Below, piece after piece: positions 35,370 through 43,795 of a stretch of DNA of 64,000 bases. The DNA comes from an uncultured Dokdonia sp. (GTDB taxonomy: Bacteria > Bacteroidota > Bacteroidia > Flavobacteriales > Flavobacteriaceae), in assembly GCF_947492815.1 (NCBI RefSeq), contig NZ_CANLOB010000001.1, positions 310,001 through 374,000 of the forward strand. The letters run 5' to 3'. How positions within the stretch are numbered: the first letter of the stretch is position 1; the number at the start of each line of letters is the position of its first letter. The notes under the pieces were generated by a model. It made no database searches. It had not been told where the DNA came from and saw only the letters and a program-made list of their open reading frames with translations. The position numbers and the translations under genes are program-made.

Positions 35370-36410
35370 ATGATGACCAGTTCAGTAATTATTGACTCTA
35401 TAGGTACTGCAAAACCCGTAGCTTCAAAAATACTCTCAGATGCCTTTGAAATTCCGCAAGAACTTATAACAAAACTTATTTATGGAGCGCCTTCGGTATT
35501 ATTGCATAAAGTAGATAAAACACTTGCTGAAAAAGCAACAACCACCTTATCACAATTAGGTCTAGAAGTAAGCGTTCAAGATGCCTCAGTATCCATACCC
35601 GTTAGTAATGCGAGCTATGAAATAAGTGTATACATAGAAGACATAGAAGCATTGCCTACCGTAACACGTCAAGTAAGCGAATTTTTAGGATGTAGCCTTA
35701 AAGAGGCTTTTCATCTCCTAGCAGAACCCTCAGGTATTGTACTTGGTAACGTGTCAAAAGCAACAGTAGATGCATTTTCAAAAAGAGTGGATGCTAGAGT
35801 AGTAGCTTCTCAAGTAGCAAAAGACACCTATACAATCACGGTGCAACCTGATGAAAAGCTATTACAAGAACAGATTTCTAAAGAGTTAAACACAAAAGAA
35901 TACCCCTTTATTAATATTTCATACAGTGACAGTCAGCATATATGGCGTAAATATGGCACCAGTAATAAACTAACGATTTGCAATGAGAGTCATCTTCGTT
36001 ATGAACTACTTCTGGAAAAAGTAACGACATCCAATCCTCGTCATAAAGAAACTCTTATGACTACCATTGGGATGCCAGAAGAAATTATAGATACTGTACT
36101 AACAAACCTTCCCGTACAACTAGAAGAAGGAATCACGATACAAGAAGCTATTACACAAATAGAAACGTATAAAGCAACGGGATTACACTGTGCATGTAGA
36201 GCTTTAGCTACCACAGATACGCAAGTACATATAGATCCAATAATCGATCTAGAGGCCACACGAAATTTACTAAGTCAATTTATTACCGAAGACCAACTTC
36301 CTTCAAAAGAAGGTCAATCTTGGAGTTCGCCATTCATCAAAAAATTGATCGCTCGTTATATCGAATCAAAATTAATCGAGATACAAACATCTATAGAAAT
36401 CACTGCTTAA
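35370..36410 (+). CDS. Protein with three L7/L12-like repeats (first gene of the ten-gene operon)
   Basis: This 346-residue protein has no signal peptide and no membrane span. Three segments (about 15-70, 94-147 and 222-276) each follow the pattern of the ribosomal protein L7/L12 C-terminal domain: helix, G/CxSLKEAxxLLxxxP-like turn, strand, VSKxxAxxxxxxLxxxGLxV. The second is the clearest (FLGCSLKEAFHLLAEPSGIV). L7/L12-like folds can dock on partner proteins. The remaining C-terminal 70 residues are helical. The family is not recognised. The stop overlaps the next start as TAATG. Codon 2 is also ATG. It should be an adaptor or assembly factor, inferred from the fold only. Confidence 0.7.
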   Translation: MMTSSVIIDSIGTAKPVASKILSDAFEIPQELITKLIYGAPSVLLHKVDKTLAEKATTTLSQLGLEVSVQDASVSIPVSNASYEISVYIEDIEALPTVTRQVSEFLGCSLKEAFHLLAEPSGIVLGNVSKATVDAFSKRVDARVVASQVAKDTYTITVQPDEKLLQEQISKELNTKEYPFINISYSDSQHIWRKYGTSNKLTICNESHLRYELLLEKVTTSNPRHKETLMTTIGMPEEIIDTVLTNLPVQLEEGITIQEAITQIETYKATGLHCACRALATTDTQVHIDPIIDLEATRNLLSQFITEDQLPSKEGQSWSSPFIKKLIARYIESKLIEIQTSIEITA

Positions 36411-36961
36411 TGGAAACACATACTAAAAACGAAACATTACATATACGTATTGCTGAAAAAGGAAAGATGTATAGTCTGGAAGGAAACTACAAAGAAGCCT
36501 TACGTCATTATAAAGAAGCTATCAAAATGATGCAACAATCTAAGGATAGCGAAATCTTCTTTCAGCATTATAGTCAGTGCGTGATGGAAGCTTTAGAACT
36601 ATCTGGCGCTCATGATGAGGTGATTAGTTTTTGTGAACGCTATATAGATTTTCTGGATCAGAAAAGTGACGATAGTGCACTTATAAAAAAGCACTACGCT
36701 ACTGTATTAGAAAAGAAAGCTATACAGTACTTGCATAAAGATGAGAAAGATATCTCATTAGAGCTACTTAAAGAGGCTCAAAGTCATGTAGGCAATGGAA
36801 AACAACCTATTACAGATCAATTAGTAAACTGGTTGCAACGTGGTTTTATGATTACCAAACAACAAATCGCGGCCTTACAAAAGAAGCACCAATACTTTAT
36901 TGTTCGTGCAGATCTTATCAACCCTAAAATAGCTTTTGAGCTTCCAGAAATCATTTCTTAA
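36410..36961 (+). CDS. TPR-like protein of the ten-gene operon
   Basis: The start at 36410 (METHTKNETLHIRIAEKGK) overlaps the previous stop by one base and is preferred over an upstream frame-internal ATG. The 183-residue product is helical. One clear TPR sits at about 17-45 (KMYSLEGNYKEALRHYKEAI), with two more degenerate helix pairs to about 125. It is soluble and cytoplasmic. TPRs bind other proteins, which fits an assembly chaperone for the following paralogues. The next gene begins 20 bp later. Confidence 0.75.
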   Translation: METHTKNETLHIRIAEKGKMYSLEGNYKEALRHYKEAIKMMQQSKDSEIFFQHYSQCVMEALELSGAHDEVISFCERYIDFLDQKSDDSALIKKHYATVLEKKAIQYLHKDEKDISLELLKEAQSHVGNGKQPITDQLVNWLQRGFMITKQQIAALQKKHQYFIVRADLINPKIAFELPEIIS

Positions 36962-36981
36962 TTATTTAAAATACAAAAACT

Positions 36982-38790
36982 ATGAGTTATACCGAAGATA
37001 TTACAAACGGTGCTAGCATTTTACAGCAAGTAGATGTTACAGATATTATTACATCGCTTGCACTTGGCATTGCAGAAGCCCAGGAAAAATTGGATGATAA
37101 TTCTATCAAACAATTGACCAAGCTTTCTGAAACCGAAGTAGGCGATAAATCTTTATTAGAATTAGGATTCACACCTGCTTTTTATTCTTTTGATTATGCA
37201 GATGTAAGCGCTTCTATAAGCTTACGTATGGCATTAAAAAAATCAGATGAATTTAGTTTAAAACTAAGTGCAGACTATAAAAGTAATGCCGATTTTGATA
37301 AAGATTTCTTTAAGAGTCTAGAAGACAAAAAGAAGAAGAAAACCCGAAAAGAGTTTAAGTCTGTAAAAGACATTTCGCTTAAAGCGAAAATAGAAAGCAA
37401 CATCACCCTTAATGCTGATTCTTACAACATGCATCAGGAAGATGGAGCAATTTCAAGAATTGAAACCTTTGGAGAAAATGTACGTACTAATAACCAAGAG
37501 TATCGTGTAAGTAAAGAGATCGAAGAGGCTAAAGAAGTCGTAAACCAATCGTCAACAGGAGTTATTATACGCAAAGCAGGGCCTTATGTTACAGTATATA
37601 TTCCTCAAACACCTACAAGTTCTTATGGACTCCTAAAATTAGATAGTGTCTATCCAACAACAAGTGCTAGTGGAATAGATATTAACCTAAACACTAGTAA
37701 GAGTTTCAAAAAATACGGAACATTCAATACAACATTCAATAGAGCAAAAACAGAAAATACAGGCACTGTATACGGTCTAACAGAAGATGGTTTTACAACA
37801 GATGGGAGTACATTTGAAAAACCTAAAATCTATTTTGGATGGGATAAAGATGTATTTGATCCAACCTATCAGGAAGGAACTGTTTCAAATGCAACTCCAG
37901 AGTTATCTCTATACTTAGATGTATTAGGACAAGTATTAAGAGAGGATACAGACTCAAAAATCAATATCATAGGATATACTGATGGAAGTGGTGATGCTGA
38001 TTATAATAAAGATCTTAGTAAACGAAGAGTAGATGCTATCACAAGTCATTTCTTTGGAAAAATAAGTGATGATCCTACGCTTAAAGATAGAATTAAAAGC
38101 GCACTCTATGAAGGTGAAAAGTTAGCAAATGGAGCTACTGCAAGAGATGAAAATCTTAGATATGTATCTATAGAGGTCATCTCAGATAATGATTACATTT
38201 TCTTTAAAGGGGGAGAAATCAATGCTGCTCAAGCAACTCCTAATGTAGCTTCTACTGATGCAAATAAATTTATTGTTCTGGAAGACACCTCAGCTGTTAC
38301 TCCTCCTACAATTATCAAATTTACCTATGGAGGCGAAGAAGTTGTTATTAAAGAAGCTGCTGTAGATGAGAGCTCTAAACTCTCTAGCAAAAGTTTGATT
38401 GCAGGATTCCATCATGAAAAAGTGGGAGAACTTAGCTACTTACTACACGAAGAGTCTATGGTAAACTATACCGTATATAATAGTGAATCAGAAGAGCTTG
38501 ATGTGACTGTAGATGGTGTTGCCTCTGCCGAACTTGACAAAGAAAAAACAAAAGTATTTGTAAGTGAAACAGAGACTTCTAAGACACGTTTAAATACGTC
38601 TTCAAAAGAAGTAGATGGTAACAAAACATTTGCCGTAAGTGGAAGTATTGATTTTAGAACTTCGCGACAATTTGATATGTCTGTAGAAGGAAATGCTTCT
38701 CTTGCCGCTAGAATGAAATCAGTACCAGCACCGCAAGAATTTTTGGATTACATCACTCAGGTATTGTCTAATTCAAATAATGCCTCTTAA
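36982..38790 (+). CDS. Paralogue-family protein with internal OmpA-like domain
   Basis: This 602-residue protein has the family's two-part motif at its start: IAEAQEKLDDNSI (about 33-45) and LELGFTPAFYSF (about 58-69). It ends in MSVEGNASLAARMKSVPAPQ, the shared C-terminal block. Between them is an OmpA-like domain (about 280-395) with INIIGYTDGSGDADYNKDLS and KRRVDAITSHF, the peptidoglycan-binding fold. Without a signal peptide or membrane span, an OmpA fold has no obvious access to the cell wall. The last codons overlap the next gene as TAATG. It is the largest family member. Confidence 0.75.
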   Translation: MSYTEDITNGASILQQVDVTDIITSLALGIAEAQEKLDDNSIKQLTKLSETEVGDKSLLELGFTPAFYSFDYADVSASISLRMALKKSDEFSLKLSADYKSNADFDKDFFKSLEDKKKKKTRKEFKSVKDISLKAKIESNITLNADSYNMHQEDGAISRIETFGENVRTNNQEYRVSKEIEEAKEVVNQSSTGVIIRKAGPYVTVYIPQTPTSSYGLLKLDSVYPTTSASGIDINLNTSKSFKKYGTFNTTFNRAKTENTGTVYGLTEDGFTTDGSTFEKPKIYFGWDKDVFDPTYQEGTVSNATPELSLYLDVLGQVLREDTDSKINIIGYTDGSGDADYNKDLSKRRVDAITSHFFGKISDDPTLKDRIKSALYEGEKLANGATARDENLRYVSIEVISDNDYIFFKGGEINAAQATPNVASTDANKFIVLEDTSAVTPPTIIKFTYGGEEVVIKEAAVDESSKLSSKSLIAGFHHEKVGELSYLLHEESMVNYTVYNSESEELDVTVDGVASAELDKEKTKVFVSETETSKTRLNTSSKEVDGNKTFAVSGSIDFRTSRQFDMSVEGNASLAARMKSVPAPQEFLDYITQVLSNSNNAS

Positions 38791-39239
38791 TGTCTGTTGG
38801 TGCTGAAATATCAAGAACATTGGTCAATGCACCACTTCCTAAGCTCATTGAGCAATTGGGAGTTTCTATTGCCAATGCACAGGCTGCATTAGATAAAAAT
38901 TCTATACAACTTTCAAATGCGATGAGTGCAAATCAAGTAACTATTGGAGATCAGCAATATAGTCTGATTGCTTTAGGATTTGCACCTACCTTTTATCAGT
39001 TTACCGAAGCCACAGTAGAGGCAAAACTAGAATTCTCATTATCAGAATCAGAATCCTTTAGTATAGGCGGAAGTATAGAGAAAAAGACAGAAATGTTTAG
39101 TGCAAGTCTTACCGCAAGTTATGCTAGGAAGTTTGAAATGAGTGCTGAAGGTGCTTCTTCTATTGCTGCTCGTATTGTTGCCATACCTGCACCAGACACG
39201 TATCATGAACTATTAAAAGAACTCGCTGCAGATTCATAA
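38790..39239 (+). CDS. Paralogue-family protein, minimal form (149 aa)
   Basis: This 149-residue protein is close to the bare family core. It has NAPLPKLIEQLGVSIANAQ and ALDKNSI (about 12-39), IALGFAPTFYQF (about 59-70), a Ser/Glu/Lys-rich strand meander (about 75-115), and FEMSAEGASSIAARIVAIPAPD at the end. No signal, membrane span or known domain. It starts on the overlapping TAATG of the previous gene. This copy best defines the family. Confidence 0.75.
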   Translation: MSVGAEISRTLVNAPLPKLIEQLGVSIANAQAALDKNSIQLSNAMSANQVTIGDQQYSLIALGFAPTFYQFTEATVEAKLEFSLSESESFSIGGSIEKKTEMFSASLTASYARKFEMSAEGASSIAARIVAIPAPDTYHELLKELAADS

Positions 39240-39273
39240 CGATTTAAATCACTAATAATTAAAAATAAAAACT

Positions 39274-40158
39274 ATGTTTAATAACAATCCACGTATAGGT
39301 CAAGAAATTCTTGACGTACCTATGGGCGATATGATACGCCAGATGGCGTTTGCAATCGCAGAAGGGCAAATGGCACTCGACGAAAACTCTATCGAAGTCG
39401 CCGAAATGATGGGAGGTCTTGACACCATCACCGATGAAAATGGGAATACAACATTTACAGATAGTCGCGTCTTCTTTGGAAAAGAAAGAGTGTCTATTTC
39501 TGATGCTGTTACCATTTACAATACCACAACAGATGATAGTATAAAAAATCAGATTTTTAGACCTATGTATGTTGAAGCAGCTACTGGAGGTACTCATGTA
39601 TTTGATACTACCGATGGTAATTTTGATACTGCTGCTTCTAGTCAAACACATATAGTAAATACAGATGCGCATAATGCAAATATATTCCGATATGTACGTG
39701 ATGAAGATACTAGTAGTAATCCTAGTACATTCAGCCTTGATGAAACTAAGATAGAACTTCTCGCTTCTGCTTCACCAGTATTGACCGAGATTTTCATCCC
39801 ACAACGTCTTTCAATGTTAGAATTAGGGTTTACACCTACGTTTTACCAATTTGTAGATACCATCATAGAAGCAAAAGTGGCTATTAAATTTACAAGAGAA
39901 GGGTCTTCTAGTGTAAATATTAAGAGAGATAGTAAAACCAGAAGTGCATCTATTGGTTTTAGAAGAGGTCAAATTAGAGCAAGTCGTAACATCACAACAA
40001 CACAAGTAAATGCAAACTATTCGCAGAAGTTTAGCTATTCTGCAGAAGGTTCTAGTTTGATGCGTACCAAACTTGTTCCTATCCCACCACCAGCAATTCT
40101 GGAACAGCGTATACAAGAACAAATGGAAATTGCAAGAGGAGAAGCTACTAATAACTAG
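39274..40158 (+). CDS. Paralogue-family protein with central insertion (294 aa)
   Basis: The motif is DVPMGDMIRQMAFAIAEGQ and ALDENSI near the start. LELGFTPTFYQF occurs only at about 185-196, because about 135 residues (TITDENGNTTFTDS...SPVLTEIFIPQR) are inserted between the two halves. The insert is Thr/Asp-rich and strand-like, and is not recognised. The C-terminus has YSQKFSYSAEGSSLMRTKLV and PIPPPAIL. It is soluble. It follows 34 bp after its neighbour. Confidence 0.72.
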   Translation: MFNNNPRIGQEILDVPMGDMIRQMAFAIAEGQMALDENSIEVAEMMGGLDTITDENGNTTFTDSRVFFGKERVSISDAVTIYNTTTDDSIKNQIFRPMYVEAATGGTHVFDTTDGNFDTAASSQTHIVNTDAHNANIFRYVRDEDTSSNPSTFSLDETKIELLASASPVLTEIFIPQRLSMLELGFTPTFYQFVDTIIEAKVAIKFTREGSSSVNIKRDSKTRSASIGFRRGQIRASRNITTTQVNANYSQKFSYSAEGSSLMRTKLVPIPPPAILEQRIQEQMEIARGEATNN

Positions 40159-40163
40159 AGGTA

Positions 40164-40664
40164 ATGGCTAATATCACCAAAGAACTCATGAATGCACCCC
40201 TTCCCGAGATGGTTAAAAATCTCGGGACTGGGATTGCTGAGGCACAATATGCATTGGATAAAGTATCTATTAAGATCGCTCAGATGATGTCTGGTTTTAA
40301 AGAAGATGATGATGGTAAACTAGTTCAAGATCCTAATACACTTATTAAGCTAAAAGAAGGAGAGCCAGGGTACAGTCTGCTTGCTTTAGGATTTACACCT
40401 ACATTTTATCAGTATGTAGATACACTTATGGAAATTAAAACCTCTTTTTCTATGTCTCAGTCAAGCGAATTTAAGATTGGTGCTGAGGTAAAAGTGAGAG
40501 CCTTTATGGTAACGGCATCTGTAAATGCGAGTTACTCTCAAAAGTATCAATACTCGGCAGAAGGGAGTTCGATGATTCGCACCAAACTGGTAACAGTACC
40601 TTCTCCCGCAATTTTTGAACAACGATTAAAAGAATTATTACGTACTGAAAACCCTTCATCATAG
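40164..40664 (+). CDS. Paralogue-family protein, near-minimal form (166 aa)
   Basis: This 166-residue copy reads NAPLPEMVKNLGTGIAEAQ, ALDKVSI, LLALGFTPTFYQYVDT, then a strand meander rich in Ser/Lys/Val. It ends YSQKYQYSAEGSSMIRTKLV and TVPSPAIFEQRLKELL. It is most similar to the C-terminal half of the preceding protein (both have ASYSQKY/ANYSQKF). It starts 5 bp after that gene. Function unknown. Confidence 0.75.
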   Translation: MANITKELMNAPLPEMVKNLGTGIAEAQYALDKVSIKIAQMMSGFKEDDDGKLVQDPNTLIKLKEGEPGYSLLALGFTPTFYQYVDTLMEIKTSFSMSQSSEFKIGAEVKVRAFMVTASVNASYSQKYQYSAEGSSMIRTKLVTVPSPAIFEQRLKELLRTENPSS

Positions 40665-40667
40665 ATA

Positions 40668-41774
40668 ATGGCAAAAAAGTGGACCTCATTCCTAAAAGAC
40701 ACAACTCCAAAACATAAAACGAAGGAGCAAAAAGCGACTTCCTTAGATTTTGAAGATATTCTTAAAGATCATGAGGATATTCAAGCATTACTTAAAGAAA
40801 AAGAACAGCTAGAACACGCTCTTAAAAATGCTCCTGGTACACAAAAAAAGGATGCTGGAGATTCACGCTTTCGCGAAAGCGAAATTATTCCCATTTCAAA
40901 AAAGAAAAAAGATGAAAAAAAATGGGCTGATAACAGAGCCTCTCTCTTAGAAAAAAAGAAAAAAGAAAAAAAGGAAGCTGCTGCATGGGAGAAAAAACAT
41001 GCCAAAAAACCAACAGTAACCAAACCTAAAAGAAAGCGAGTTGCTCCTGTTTCAAAAAAAGAAACAACAAGAAAAAAAAGACCTGTTAACAAGAAGGATT
41101 CCTCTTTTTCAAAGCCAAAAAATCGTGTACATAAAAAGCATACCAAAAATGATATAGAACAATGGCTTAAAGAACGTCTTGAAACTAATAAAGTCATTAA
41201 AGAAAAAAAGCAAGAGGCACAACAATGGCTTTCAAAAAGAGAGCAAACCACACAACGTTCATTAGCGCAACTCAAAGAACAAAAAGAGACTGTTTCAAAA
41301 TGGATTCAAAAACAAGAGACCACAAAGCAAAAGGCATTAGATATACTCAAAGATAAAAGAGTACAAGAAGCAATTCCTAAACGTATAAAGAAGCCTGTAG
41401 AAGATGCGTATGCATACCTAGATTCAAAAAATAAAAAAGGAGCTATACATAAGCTTACTGTCGATATCAAAAAGGTAGTTTCAAAAAAAGAAATGCCTTT
41501 TAAAAAACCTGATATCAAAAAGAATTGGGGAGATATTCTTGATAAAAAAAGAGACGCTGTTTCGCAAACAAAAAAGCACAAAAAAGAAATAGAACGTAAA
41601 ATGAATGTAGCTCCTAAAATCGCAAAAGGTCTTTGGGAGAAACGAGATTTATTAAAAAAAGAGCGATTAAAAGAAGCGCTAGCACTTAAAAAAGAAGAAC
41701 TCAAAGCCGAAGCTAGAAAGCAAGCAAGAGCTCAAGAACGTAAACAACAAAAAAAAGACGATCGGTTTTTTTAA
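40668..41774 (+). CDS. Lysine-rich coiled-coil protein
   Basis: This 368-residue protein is about one-quarter to one-third Lys, with many Glu and Gln, and has almost no hydrophobic core. Repeats such as QWLKERLETN, QWLSKREQTT and KWIQKQETTK show a Trp-containing helical repeat at about 165-225. The C-terminus ends DDRFF. It starts 3 bp after the previous gene, so co-translation is likely. The palindrome at 40866-40881 encodes RFRES. A scaffold or nucleic-acid/polyanion-binding role is conceivable; nothing is established. Confidence 0.7.
   Translation: MAKKWTSFLKDTTPKHKTKEQKATSLDFEDILKDHEDIQALLKEKEQLEHALKNAPGTQKKDAGDSRFRESEIIPISKKKKDEKKWADNRASLLEKKKKEKKEAAAWEKKHAKKPTVTKPKRKRVAPVSKKETTRKKRPVNKKDSSFSKPKNRVHKKHTKNDIEQWLKERLETNKVIKEKKQEAQQWLSKREQTTQRSLAQLKEQKETVSKWIQKQETTKQKALDILKDKRVQEAIPKRIKKPVEDAYAYLDSKNKKGAIHKLTVDIKKVVSKKEMPFKKPDIKKNWGDILDKKRDAVSQTKKHKKEIERKMNVAPKIAKGLWEKRDLLKKERLKEALALKKEELKAEARKQARAQERKQQKKDDRFF
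40866..40881. repeat. Genome palindrome copy inside a CDS (RFRES frame)
   Basis: Exact CGCTTTCGCGAAAGCG inside the lysine-rich gene, read as Arg-Phe-Arg-Glu-Ser. Confidence 0.95.
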
Positions 41775-41786
41775 CCTATATATACT

Positions 41787-42506
41787 ATGGATAATCAATC
41801 ATCAGGTGCATTAACACTTAAAGAGATTCTACTAGGAATCACAGACAGTCTTAATGAAGCACAACATAAACTAAGAAACATGGAACCCTACGATGAGTAT
41901 GGACGCCCTAATACCATGTATCAAATCCCCTATTTGGATTTTAATTTACAAGTCACTTCAGAGTTTGAAAGCACTCCTCAACAGACATCAACAACTGCTC
42001 CACAATCACCAGCAAATGACGATGCATTTCCTTCTAAAAGTGCTGTGTATTACAAACCTAAAATGATGTTTAGGCCTATGAAACCTCAGCAAAAAACTTC
42101 TCAAACATCTAGTGAAGTGGTGAGTACTATTAGTGGTCGTTTTGTGGCTACAATGCCTAATGAAGGAGTACCACAAATAGTATTACGTTGTAACTATCAA
42201 GAACCTGTACTACAAAATAATATCTATAGCGTACCTATTGAGGTCGTCATGGAAAATGCCGCTGGAGAAAAACTATCAGGCATGCGTGTAGAGTTTAACT
42301 TTAATGAAGATAAAACAACACTCGTTAATGGCACTGCATTAACAACTACGCCAAGCTTTGATGCACAAGAAGTACTTACAAATGGATTAGGTATTGCGAC
42401 TAATACGATTACTATTGATCCTATAGATTACAATAGTGGTAAAGTGCTCTTTTTTGATATAAATGCGGGAACAATTTTAAAAAAAATTTCTATTAGTAAA
42501 TTATAA
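41787..42506 (+). CDS. Divergent paralogue-family protein with Ig-like domain
   Basis: This 239-residue protein keeps a weak form of the family N-terminus, LTLKEILLGITDSLNEAQHKL, then YQIPYLDFNLQV in place of the FY motif. A Pro/Gln/Thr-rich linker (about 55-110) follows. The last 120 residues form a beta-sandwich reminiscent of bacterial Ig-like (invasin, Big_1) domains: IVLRCNYQEPVL, YSVPIEVVMENAAGEKLSGM, NGLGIATNTITI. Membership in the family is tentative. No signal peptide. It is followed by the PASTA/coiled-coil protein after 11 bp. Confidence 0.6.
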   Translation: MDNQSSGALTLKEILLGITDSLNEAQHKLRNMEPYDEYGRPNTMYQIPYLDFNLQVTSEFESTPQQTSTTAPQSPANDDAFPSKSAVYYKPKMMFRPMKPQQKTSQTSSEVVSTISGRFVATMPNEGVPQIVLRCNYQEPVLQNNIYSVPIEVVMENAAGEKLSGMRVEFNFNEDKTTLVNGTALTTTPSFDAQEVLTNGLGIATNTITIDPIDYNSGKVLFFDINAGTILKKISISKL

Positions 42507-42517
42507 TCTTATCAAGT

Positions 42518-43789
42518 ATGAAACTATTTTTTAAAGTAACCCTACGAGATCATCTGGGTAAGATTCCTAAAAAAATGAACCTTGCCATTCAATTCTTTAA
42601 TACCGAAACCAAAGTCTGGGAAAAGATTGATTCAGAACTCACAGGATACCAAGAAGACGCTTATAGCTTTGAATATGATATCCCTTCACGTATATATGGT
42701 GACCAACCTACACTACGTAAAGTACGCGAAGTACTACAAGCAGGAGGAATGCCTATGTTTAGACTGACAGATGATAATGCTAAAGAGCAAGTACATATTC
42801 TTTCAAAGCAAGGAGTTTATACGATGCTTGAAGATACGATCTCTTATGATTATGGAAATCTATTTCTCTTACAAAAAGAACAAATAGAAGGACTAGACAA
42901 TCCTAAAATACCATCTGTACTTATTGCCACTACAAAGACAGTACAGAATACTACTCCTGAAATGGAAGACTTACAAAAAGAAGTCGATGAATTAAAAGAG
43001 CAACTTAGACAGCAAGAGGCCAATAACGAAACAAATACAACTTCTAGTGAGCAGGTCGAAGAAATTGATTTCCTTAACCGTAGGGTTAGTTTTTTAGAAG
43101 CAGACGTTAATACACTGGAAGCAGAAAAAGGAGCATTAGAAGCTACGATAACACAACAAGGTCAGACAATAAGTACCCAACTTGGAGAAATTAATCATTA
43201 CAAGGATATAGAACAGCAACAACTAAATACTATTTCAATATTAGAGACTGAAAAGCAAACAATACAAAATCAATTAGATCTATTATCTCAAGAGACTGCT
43301 CAAGAAGAATATATTCCTAAGTCTGTTTCTGCAAACAAGTTATATACTGATGTCATTGACGAAATTAAAATAGCAAAAGAGAACACAGTAGCTTCTGGTT
43401 TTAAACTTTCTAACATTTCAATTAATCTAAAAACTGTCGCTGAAAAAGATGAAGGAGGATTACGTTTTCAAGTAATTGATATCAATAATGCTTCTGCTAT
43501 CAATGGAGCAGCTATTAGTGATATAAAAATTGATATTACAGAAGACGAAACTCCTATCGTAAATGAACTTATTGTTCCTAAACTTATAGGCCTTACAGAG
43601 ACTGCAGCTCGTAATTACCTTGAAAAATTCAGTTTACGTTTAGATCCTGTATATCAATTAATAGATACTGAAAACAGTATCCTTTCTGAAGGGCAAGCAT
43701 TTAAGCAATCTCCAGAGCCAGGAACAATAACAACGCCAGATACCACAATTACTGTCATTTTTGCAAAAAATAACCAACACCTAAACTAA
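42518..43789 (+). CDS. Coiled-coil protein with C-terminal PASTA domain
   Basis: This 423-residue protein begins with a beta-rich domain of about 140 residues (FFKVTLRDHLGKIPKKM). A coiled coil covers about 150-265. Then comes a linker that resembles the family C-terminal repeats, and a PASTA domain at about 352-418 (VPKLIGLTETAARNYLEKFS). PASTA domains usually bind muropeptides or other ligands outside the cell, but this protein has no signal or span. It starts 11 bp after the Ig-like gene. Function unknown. Confidence 0.75.
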   Translation: MKLFFKVTLRDHLGKIPKKMNLAIQFFNTETKVWEKIDSELTGYQEDAYSFEYDIPSRIYGDQPTLRKVREVLQAGGMPMFRLTDDNAKEQVHILSKQGVYTMLEDTISYDYGNLFLLQKEQIEGLDNPKIPSVLIATTKTVQNTTPEMEDLQKEVDELKEQLRQQEANNETNTTSSEQVEEIDFLNRRVSFLEADVNTLEAEKGALEATITQQGQTISTQLGEINHYKDIEQQQLNTISILETEKQTIQNQLDLLSQETAQEEYIPKSVSANKLYTDVIDEIKIAKENTVASGFKLSNISINLKTVAEKDEGGLRFQVIDINNASAINGAAISDIKIDITEDETPIVNELIVPKLIGLTETAARNYLEKFSLRLDPVYQLIDTENSILSEGQAFKQSPEPGTITTPDTTITVIFAKNNQHLN

Positions 43790-43795
43790 TAGATT

